The translations under genes were made by a program, and so were the position numbers. 30,000 bases of DNA from Powellomyces hirtus (lineage: Eukaryota; Chytridiomycota; Chytridiomycetes; Spizellomycetales; Powellomycetaceae): NCBI GenBank assembly GCA_025526995.1, contig JAHLKG010000040.1:1-30000 (forward strand), written 5' to 3'. The notes under the pieces were generated by a model that saw nothing but the letters and a program-made list of their open reading frames with translations, searched no databases and was not told where the DNA came from. Positions within the stretch are counted from its first letter, which is position 1. Every line of letters starts with the position of its first letter. Shown in pieces: positions 22,077 through 30,000 of this stretch.

Positions 22077-22957
22077 ATACAAGAATGAAAGGGTGGCATT
22101 ATTTACCACCCCCTGCACCGTTGACGTAAGGGGGGCGTCGCCAGCGTCAACTGGTCCGGAAGAAAGAAAACTAAGACTAAAAAAGGGCAGAGAAGATCCC
22201 GCGTGAGGCAAGCGAAGCCGCCTTGCCGTCGATCCTCGATCACGCGCTGCCAGCCCTGCCTGCGTTCCATGCCCCGCACTGAGGCCAGTTCCTTGAAGCC
22301 TGCCATCGATCACGCGGCCATCAATCATGCACTGCCTGCCTTTGCCTGCCATCGCTAGATATAAAAGAAGAGGACCTTTGCATCCCCACTCACCCTCCAA
22401 GCGGGATTCGAGACACTCCCCCACGACCCCGTTTCTGAACTGATTTCGCCAAGTGCGAGATTGCAAATAGGAAACGCGCAAACTCATCGGCTGGCCGGGA
22501 AGCGTCCGAGTCGTAAGTGACCGAACTCGTCATGGTGGGCCAAATCTGGTAGCTCTTTCAAGTAAACTCCGTGGTTTTCGAGACCAGTGTTGCACCAAAT
22601 CATGTTGATTGCCTCCCGAGGAAGGATGGGGCAGACGTTATCAAATTGTTGACAGGTTGGGGTTCCATTGATGGAATCTGGAAGTTATATTGGAGCAATC
22701 GAATGCCACAAACTTGCCATGGATCATGTACGGCGGAAGGAACGTTTGTATGCTTGTACCTTCTTTAACAGCGGAGCCGGTCCCGCGTGACGCAAGCGAA
22801 CCTGCAGCAACACGGAACGCGCGAAGCGGCAACGTTCCCTTTTCCCTTCCCCTTTATAGTTTTAGTTTTCTTTTCCTGGCCGGTTGACGCTTGCCTGGCT
22901 GCACAGCAGTTACGTGAACGGTGCAGGGGTGGTAATGCCACCCTTTCATTCCTGTAT
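22077..22957. mobile_element. Foldback/MITE-like element with about 90-bp inverted ends
   Basis: The left end 22077-22176 and the reverse complement of 22860-22957 align along their length. Both begin ATACA(A/G)GAATGAAAGGG, continue through GTGGCATT, ACCACC, CTGCACCGTT and ACGTAA, then CGTCAAC and GAAAACTAA, with substitutions and small gaps. Each arm contains its own hairpin: GGTGG/CCACC, and GTTGACG/CGTCAAC on the left. A 20-bp sequence TCCCGCGTGA(G/C)GCAAGCGAA occurs in direct orientation at 22197 and 22781. The interior encodes no transposase, so if mobile it is non-autonomous. A dinucleotide AT flanks both ends, but a target duplication cannot be told from the repeat itself. The arms have diverged, so the element is not new. 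Confidence 0.7.
22360..22367 (+). promoter_or_regulatory. TATA box inside the foldback element
   Basis: GATATAAAAGAAG contains a consensus TATAAAAG followed by a C/A-rich leader-like sequence. A good GTAAGT donor lies at about 22514. The first ATG downstream (near 22532) opens only six codons, and the only longer frame (about 22571-22768) lacks an ATG start. If used, the transcript is probably non-coding. Confidence 0.4.
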
Positions 22958-23111
22958 TGGTTGTGTATAGTATACAAAATCATGTGGGCAGATAAAAAAA
23001 AAAGACAAATCAAAAAACCACAAAAACGAAATAAAAACAAGCAGAGTGTGGGTGGGGAAAGATGCTTCATCGTGGTGTGCACCCTATTGATACATGTTGT
23101 GGCCCTCTACT

Positions 23112-26100
23112 CTACCGTCTCACAACCTCCCTCCTCCTCGCCAACTGCTTCTCAATCCACGCCCGTCCCTCTTCCACTTGGCTCGCATCGAGGGGCGCCG
23201 CGGGGTCCGGTTTCTCCACCTTGACTCTCACCAATCTCAGGATCATTTCGCGGTCCCGTCCTTTCAACAATTCCCGTTCATAGTCTTGTTGGAGGCGGGG
23301 TATATCCGCATGGTACGTTGCCGGATCCACGAGTTCTTTGACGAGTTGGAATCTGCGTGATTCTAGTAATCGGTTCGACACGCCATTCCCATCGGCATGG
23401 AAAAATTGTTTGAGCAGTCGCAAAGTGGCTGCAGCCATAGACGCTTGACGGGTATTGAGAACGCGGCGGGTAGATTCGATCGGGCCGTAGAGCGGGGGGA
23501 TGAGGGTATGTTCAATAACGGCCACTATTTCGTCCCAGCAGCGACGGATAACTTCCTGGGACATCTTTTCCGAGAGGTAGACATCGAGGGTCGCGAGGTT
23601 TTTATTCAGGTACTCACTGAGGGGATCAAGGAGGACATCGGCGTCCGAGTCCGATATGGGCGTGTCGATGGAATCGCCCGCTGCGGTTTCATTCGAATAC
23701 TGAGTTGAATTGGTGAGGGAGGAGAAGAAGGATTTGGCGGGTAGAGGTGCGGCTTCGTGTTTCTTAATGACGACGCGGACGATTTCTTCGCGCGGGTACG
23801 GGATGATGCGGGCCGTTAAGGCACGGACGAAATCGTCCCTCATTCGTCCGAGTCGTTCTTTCGAGCGGCGGAACCAGAAATCCACATCTTCGTCAGCGCC
23901 CTCCATGGTGAGACGGACCAGGACGCGGCCCTGGGGCTCCATTTCGACGTAAACGTCGTGGGTTTGGTGGTCGCCCAGTTTGCGGCGGAGGCGGGTTCCG
24001 CGGGAGAGGTCGACTGTTGCTTTTCCGGCAATTTCGTCTGCGGTGAGGAGGTTTTTGGACAGAACGGCGACTTCGATTTTGGTGACGGGGGGTAGGATGA
24101 CTTCAAAGGTTTCGTCCCAGGTCGGATTGATGGTGTCGGAGATGACGCGGGAGCGGGCCAGTTCGCAGTGGATGCCGTTCAAGACCGTTGGGCCCGCGGC
24201 AGGGGTGGAGCCGGATCCCGTGCTGGATCGTTTTCCAGAGGGGGACAGGGCGGTGATGGTGTTGGTGGTATTAGACAGCCGCGAGGTGGCGGCGGGTTCG
24301 GCCGCAATGGGGACAACAGTGCCGTCAGGGACCCGGACAATAATGTACGGATTCGCCAATCCATTTTTATTGCAAGGTTTAAGGTTCTCCGCATACGAGA
24401 GCTGAATCTTGAACGCGCCCTTGACATACGTATCATCCACGTCGTCCGGGGTGAGGTTATCTCTAGACGTGTTTCTTGATCCCGGTGGGGAATCAGCCAG
24501 GGCGGCGCGGTGGCGACGGAGGACGCGGTTGAGTTCCTGAACGTTCATGACGCGGTACATGTCGTCGAGTTTGGTCATGGCGTACTCGATGTTGCATAGC
24601 TTGACGCACGATTCGTTGGCAATGTCCCGCGGACCGTTGGACACGCTCTTGCCGACACTGGCAGTCGCGGTGGCTAGCAAACCCTGCCATGATGTCCCTG
24701 AGGCCTCTGGCGCGGCTTTGATTTCACCTAGGGCAATGGCATCGCAGTACTGCTCGATCGCTTTGCTGACCGACTGAAAGAAGATAAGAAGTGACACGTC
24801 AGCACCCGGAGAAGACTGCAACAAGGACCATAGCTCCCACGTCACATAACACCTGCAACCAACCTTGGCAAATCCCTGCATGAAACCGGCGCTCTGCACC
24901 GGATCACTCCACTCCAACCCCTTGATGAACTCCAATTCCTGATAAACCGCTGAAAAGAGGTCCGTCACCGACGAACTAAACCCGCCCCCACCGCGCTCGA
25001 CCGACTCCGCGCCCTGCACGGGTTCAAACAGGTCAGCTTTAACCGCATTATTGACCCACTCGACCGTTCTTGATGAGAGATGGTTAAGCCAGCGGAAGAC
25101 AAAGGGCGAGAACCAGCGCTCAACGTTGAAGCCGGCATTGAGGGACATGCGTTTGAGGCCGGGCACCATTTTCGCGTAACGCTCGTCCATGACCTTGACG
25201 CGGCGGTACAGGTCAAACACGCTTCGGCTGGCAGAAGTGACCGCGACTTCGGACGAGATGATCTCCGTGTTGGATTCGAGGGTAAGGACGAAGTACTTGA
25301 GGTACTGTTCCGACGTCAGACGGACAATATCCAATTCCTTCAAGAAAGGTGCTCGGAAGTACTTTGCATCGAGGTCGATTTCCTCGGTGACCAGTTCAGC
25401 CAGTTTGAGGACGCCCTCAATGACGCCCTCGACGTCAGAATCGTCCAGAGGCTGGGACAATTCGCTGAGTTTCTGGTAGCGCGCAATGGCGGCTTCAGTG
25501 AGGAGGCTGCGGAACTCGTCGCGGAAGGACGGTTGGAGGTCGGATTTGGCTTCGCGGTAGACAGCTTCTTTGCAGATCATGCGGAGCATCATGATGGTGG
25601 TTTCCAATGCGTCCTTGGGCGTGTTCTTTGGGAAGAACTCTTTGTACTTGCTAATTTGCGTGCGATAGTACGTGTCCATTTGCGAGAGGAGGTTGACGAG
25701 CGCCGGTTTCTGTATATTATAGGCACAGAAAGTCATATGAATCAGTCGTTCATCCTTCAACCGCACTTGCTCCGCGAACTATGTCCACATACCTCATCCC
25801 GACTCAGCCATCCCGGCTGTTTCAGGTTGCTCTTGACCCGTTCATAGGCTCTGAGGAGCGCACCCTGTGGTATCTCATACTGCTTATAGCGTTCAAACAG
25901 CAGTTCCAGGAGGCTCATGGCCATGAAAGCCTCCGACAATCTCCACTTCCGGCCAATAATGAGCAAGAGCGACGCCGATTCGTCGCTGAGCAGTTCTTCG
26001 GTTCGCTCATTGATGGCCTTGCCAAGCATGTTCATATCCAGAACCAGGCAGGAGCGGAGGAGGACCTTGTACATGGATCGGAAATCCACGTTGGTGGTAG

Positions 26101-28766
26101 TCAAGGCACCTTGCAGAGCCGCAAGGGGGTCGATGGGTTCGCGGGCCGAGAGTGAGGAGGAGGACGATTGAGATGCACCAAACGCCGACCCTCCATCCTT
26201 GATGGCCACTTCAATGAGCATTTCGCCACCAACATACTTGTCCTTCTCCTTCTTTCCCACTCCGTTTAGGCGGTACCATTTTCTTAGCGCTCCATCTCTA
26301 GCCGCCGTCGGTACAATCTCTCCAAATGCAATCTTGACTCTGCCCAAAAACTGCTCCTTAGCCTTATCGTACACCGTGACCATGACCTTGTCTTTCATGG
26401 AGTTCACCGTGATATTGACATGCTGGTTCCACTGCGGGTTGGTGGTGTTGTTGATGGTTTCCGTCTGCATGACCTGTTTCTCTTTACGCTCCTTGTCGGC
26501 TTTGCGGGCTTCTTCCGTGCCGTCGTCCGGGATGTTGCCGTGCTCGATGGTGCAGTAAGGGCTGCGGCTGCGGCCTTCTTTGGCGATAAGATCGCGCGCC
26601 TCGACAATCTTAAAGTACAGCTGCACGGGTTTCTCGTCTTTTGATGATGGTTGCTGGGACCGCGAGCTGCTTTCCTTTTCCCGTTTGCGTTTGTCGATGA
26701 AGCGGGCTTTGAGGAGCTCACACAGAACTTCGGAGAAACTCAGACGGATGCAGTCTTCCCAGATGGCATATCCATCTGGGGTGTAAAAGTCGTCGGGAAC
26801 AGGGTATGCGTCACGGTCGGAGCGGAGGGTCATCATCAGGCCATTCACGTAATCGGGGACGATGATCTGTACACACAAAAGAATCACAAATGTGTAAATC
26901 ACACACGCTGTTATGGAAACATAGCTGGCTCGGGACACTCTTCCTCAACTCACACTTTCATCAGCGCGGGCTTCACGGTCATGGTTCCTCGCCGACTCGC
27001 GCTGCCGGTCTGCAGCCGTTTCCCGCTGCCTCGCTTTCGCAATCATTTCGTTTTCTCGCAAGTCCGCATCGCGGCGTTCGGCGTCAATGCGTTCCTGCTC
27101 TTTTCGTTTACGCTGGACCTCCCGCGCGTCGTGGCGGTCAGCTGCCTCATCTGTAGCTGCCTCTTGAGCATCTTTGGCGGTGGCGACGGGGTCAGTAGCG
27201 GCGCCAGCGGCACTTCTGTTAGTGGCCGAAGCAGCCTTGGCGCCTCCATCCCGTTGCACGCGTGCTCGCTCGCGCGCTTGCTCACGCGCAGCTTCTCTGT
27301 CCCGCGCAGCGTCACGCGTCGTGGTTCGTTCCCGTGTCAACTCGCCAGCATCAGGACTCCGCACCGGATCCTGGGGTCGTTCTGACGATCGTGGATCATC
27401 CCTCCCGTTCCGGTCCCTGTCCCGATCTCTCAGCCTAGCTCGCTCTCTCTCTTTTTCTCGCTCTCGACGCTCCGCATCCCGGTCCATTGTCGTCGTCGTC
27501 GGGGTGGAACTGGTAGAGCTCCCATTGCCAATGAGCTGATCCAAACTCGCGGTCATGCGGTCATACTCTCTAGACGTCCGACCACTGGCCGGCCGGTCGG
27601 CCGGCGCCAACCGGTCACTGCTGCGATTGGCGGGAGACATGGGGCTCATGAGCGTTGAGCGCGGGGGGTTGGCCGCGGTTTTGACGTGCAAGTCTTCCAG
27701 CGCTTTCAACATATCATCAAAGCTCGCCGATTGCGCGCCTGAGGAGGCGGCGCTAGTGGGGTTGCCTTCCGGCTCTGTCCGTCGGCTGGACATGAGGCGG
27801 CTCGGCGGGTCGCGGTCACGGTCGGAAGGTTGTCGTTGTACCGATCGTTCGGGCACGCCGTCTCTCTGCGTGCGCGATCGACTGATGTCTGGGTCGGCCC
27901 GATCCGTCCTCCGTTCGGAGCCCTGTCGTTCCCGCACTCGGTCTCTATCCGATGGATCCCCCTTGTCTCGCCCCGCTGAGCCCTCTCTTATGCGGGCAGG
28001 CAGGATGCTCGCAAACTCATCCTTGGTGGCGGAGCGCATCGAAGACGAGGACGCCGCCTTGGCAGTGAGGCTGCGTTGCGGGTCCGTTATAGTATTCATG
28101 TTGGGCCCGCTGGTGGATCGCATAAAGGCGGTGTTCTGGCGCGGCGGGGGCATGGGCTGGTCGGTGCCCAAGCTGGGTCGCCGATCCCGATCTCGCTTCA
28201 TTGGCGGGCTGCTTCGTGTGGACGATGATGGAGAGTCGTTGGACGGGCGGCGGCGATCATCGTAGGCGGAATTGCTCCCTGCATCTCCAGACGGCCGCCG
28301 ATACCGGTCTCCATCGTAGGCGTCTTCGGAAGGACGACGCGACTGCCCGGAACTACCCCCTGATCTGCTGCTGGGCCCATAAGCCGAGTTGCTCGACGAA
28401 CTAAACCAAAGGCAAAGAAAAGATAACATCCTGTCAGTATCAAGGATATCACCCACTCGTCAATCCCCCTTTTGTGTCCTTCACACGAACTCCCTGTGAT
28501 CTCTGGCTCCGGCATTCCATTTGGGTGTCCATTTCTTACCCAGTAGGCGATGGTCTGTTCCTGCTCTTACTCCTCTGTCTCGCCGAGGAGCCCGTCCCGG
28601 AACCCGCACTTGCCGTAGTAGCCGATCTCGAGACCTGGGTGGCGCGGGAGGGTATGGCATCGACTGAAGTGGAAGTGGTGTTGTTTGGTGTCGGGGTCTC
28701 AAAAAACCCGTCCGCGTTCCGTTGCAGAATCCGTGGCGGTTCTTTGCGGTACCGCGGGTCCGCCAT
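23112..28766 (-). CDS. Munc13/UNC13-family C2 and MHD protein, 1751 residues
   Basis: Five minus-strand exons join in frame: 28766-28540, 28400-26954, 26866-25793, 25709-24864 and 24773-23112; introns are 139, 87, 83 and 90 nt. Residues 1-550 are Ser/Arg/Asp-rich, becoming a long Arg/Glu/Asp repeat (about 330-555) likely to be a charged helix. A C2 domain follows (about 637-775; VQLYFKIVEARDL), then a MUN/MHD1 region (about 800-1280; GFMQGFAK joined to SVSKAIEQYC across the last intron), a second C2 (about 1317-1490; INPTWDETFEVILPP) and MHD2 (about 1585-1710; EVIRRCWDEIVAVIEHTL). This order is that of fungal Munc13 homologues, which act in vesicle tethering and SNARE priming at the plasma membrane. 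In both C2 domains the usual SDPY motif is RSPY or ANPY, so calcium binding is doubtful. The true start may be earlier: the frame is open for about 30 codons before ATG 28766. Confidence 0.88.
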
Positions 28767-28970
28767 TCCTACTGCTTTGCTCTTTTTCTTGTTGCTCCTC
28801 GAAACTGTGGACTCGAAAGGGTAGAAACTGTTGCCAAGCTTTGAACCCGTCGTCGGTAAAAACTGTCACTCCTTCTTCTTCGTCGCCAGAATAGTAGTAG
28901 CCTGTGCCGGCGGGGCAAAGGGGTTGGTGAGGAGGGGATACTATGCCAGCAGTAGTAGTAGCTAAGAGCA

Positions 28971-28981
28971 CTTTATATATA
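28971..28981 (-). promoter_or_regulatory. TATA box of the Munc13-family gene
   Basis: The minus strand reads TATATATAAAG, about 205 bp upstream of ATG 28766. It is the strongest TATA match upstream of this gene and implies a leader of about 175 nt. Confidence 0.5.
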
Positions 28982-29092
28982 CAATAATACAAGTAATGAG
29001 TTTGCCTTGAACAGTTAATGAATGGGGGGAATTTGCAGGAGGTGTGGTGTTGGTGTCAATCGGGATCCCAGGGTGAGCCGCCGGTCATTACC

Positions 29093-29100
29093 CACGTGAC
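29093..29100 (-). promoter_or_regulatory. GTCACGTG E-box upstream of the Munc13-family gene
   Basis: GTCACGTG on the minus strand, about 112 bp upstream of the TATA box. It is another copy of the RTCACGTG octamer found upstream of the SH3 and L1-domain genes. Confidence 0.35.
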
Positions 29101-29132
29101 TAAAGGAACACGCTTAACTTCCTTCTACTGTA

Positions 29133-29606
29133 ACTGAGGAGGTTCTCCCTCATATCCTCGGAGCACACCAGTAAGGAAACCATATGTCACTGGAAAATAG
29201 ATATTCTCCGATTCCATTCACAAGGCGCTTCTCCGCCAGAACTGGTCGAGAGGATCGTCGATAGGTTATGTGAAGACTTCTTCCACAAAACATCGACCTC
29301 TTCCTTCTTTTTTCTTAGTCCTCGTCGGCAGACTCACGTAATCGATTTTGATCATGGACAATCAGCCCTGTTTGAAAGTCTCATGATGCGTGGAGGATTC
29401 CCGTCGTTTTTCGTGCCGACGGTGGGACCGCCTCTGACGCATGGGTAACGGGGGTCAGTCTGCTAACAGAGTCTGACCACACCGACTTGGAAGCCGACAT
29501 ATGGCCCCCAGGGATAGTGTACGTCTGGAGAACGGCGTTCGATGGAGTGATAGAATACCGTGGACCGCTACGTGGAATTGCCACCGAGAACGTTCTCTAT
29601 GATTGA
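29133..29606 (+). pseudogene. Frameshifted coding remnant, unknown family
   Basis: Two open blocks without good starts read as one protein if the frame changes near 29400. The first (29133-29447) includes CHWKIDILRFHSQGASPPEL, VERIVDRLCEDFFHK and HVIDFDHGQSALFESLMMRG. The second (about 29383-29606, ending TGA) includes VVFRADGGTASDAWVTGVSL, DLEADIWPPGIVYVWRTAFD and GVIEYRGPLRGIATENVLYD. The residue pattern (alternating hydrophobics, few low-complexity runs) is much more protein-like than the other frames or the opposite strand. No ATG precedes the first block, so an upstream exon or start is missing. I do not recognise the family. TTCTTTTTTCTTAG inside the first block could also be an acceptor. 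Confidence 0.4.
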
Positions 29607-30000
29607 TGGGGACAACCATGATGAACTGTACAAGCGCGATGCTTTCGTTCAATTGTTAAAATCATTACAAATACACGTATCTCCAAAACTGAATATATAT
29701 TATTGAAGATGGTCCACCCAGTGGTCGGACTAGCATCACATACATTTTCCTTTTCTGGAAGGGGTAGGTGCTTTCTTCCCAGCTAACATTTATGGAGAGA
29801 AGCTACACGGGGAGGTCATTGAAAATCAAAATCCGCGCGGCGGGGGAAGGGGGCATAAGTGACCGGCTAATGGGTGTGGATCTGTGGCGTGCTGTATGTG
29901 GGGACGGGAGAGGGGTATATAACCAAACCTGGTTAATCACAGGCTACGCTTATGTGTCCACCACTTGAACAAGGCGACGGACGCCGTCGAGGCCAAAATG
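29607..30000. other. Promoter region of a gene beyond the right edge
   Basis: No coding is supported up to about 29950. The TATA box at 29916-29922 is followed by ATGs at 29952 and, at the very last bases, 29998 (context AAAATG). Either could open the next plus-strand gene, whose body lies outside the window. Confidence 0.4.
29916..29922 (+). promoter_or_regulatory. TATA box near the right edge
   Basis: GGGGTATATAACC has a consensus TATATAA with GC-rich flanks. ATGs follow at 36 and 82 bp; the second, at the window end, has the better leader length and context. Confidence 0.5.

Larger units (their letters stand above)
28767..29132. other. Munc13 leader and promoter
   Basis: Minus-strand 5' region of the Munc13-family gene. 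The 95 bases before ATG 28766 are open in the same frame and read like protein (SNKKKSKAVG directly before the Met), preceded by a TGA next to a CAG that could be an acceptor. Another frame over 28900-28700 is also open. The TATA box at 28971-28981 places transcription start near 28945. Confidence 0.5.

Noticed and set aside
26651..28265. Long plus-strand frames opposite the Munc13 gene
   Set aside because: They are antisense shadows of Arg/Ser/Asp-rich coding with no recognisable domain, and the minus-strand exons join in frame with conserved C2/MHD domains.

Overview
The window looks like nuclear DNA of an early-diverging, probably zoosporic (chytrid-like) fungus. Genes are split by short introns (about 67 to 309 nt) with GT..AG ends and pyrimidine-rich acceptors. 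Several introns can be placed exactly because the reading frame and family conservation continue across them. Promoters have recognisable TATA boxes and 5' leaders are often C/T-rich. Recognised products are eukaryotic: glutaminyl-tRNA synthetase, an MTP18/MTFP1 family protein, a ribosomal-L1-domain nucleolar protein, complex III subunit 7 and a fungal Munc13. The phylum is an inference from gene style, not from a marker gene.

Left third (1-8.4 kb): a decayed zone. It holds a broken minus-strand coiled-coil ORF at the edge, an AT-rich island with a diverged direct duplication (1566-1800 and 2149-2388) and a 44-45 bp tandem repeat, an orphan ORF (about 2436-2912), and a full-length but heavily frameshifted glutaminyl-tRNA synthetase gene (3456-5909) that still carries a clean intron. 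Next comes a Pro-rich coding remnant (about 6.8-8.3 kb) whose plausible reading also jumps between frames.

Middle (9.4-19 kb): intact genes. A 535-residue Gln/His/Pro-rich protein is on the minus strand. It is divergent from a membrane protein with a Cys-rich chitin-binding-like ectodomain and a cytoplasmic SH3 domain. Three housekeeping genes follow in the same direction: MTP18 family (mitochondrial inner membrane), RSL1D1/Utp30-like (nucleolus) and QCR7 (complex III). They are separate transcription units with their own leaders, not an operon.

Right third (19-30 kb): a long gene-poor stretch holds one possible small membrane protein, several mononucleotide tracts and an 881-bp foldback element (22077-22957). 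A 1751-residue minus-strand Munc13-family gene (23112-28766) follows, then another frameshifted coding remnant (29133-29606). A TATA box near the right edge probably serves a gene that starts at or beyond the end.

The most unusual items are the ectodomain-TM-SH3 protein, the foldback element with nested hairpins, the clustering of frameshifted genes on the left, and eight runs of 16 or more G or C in 30 kb.
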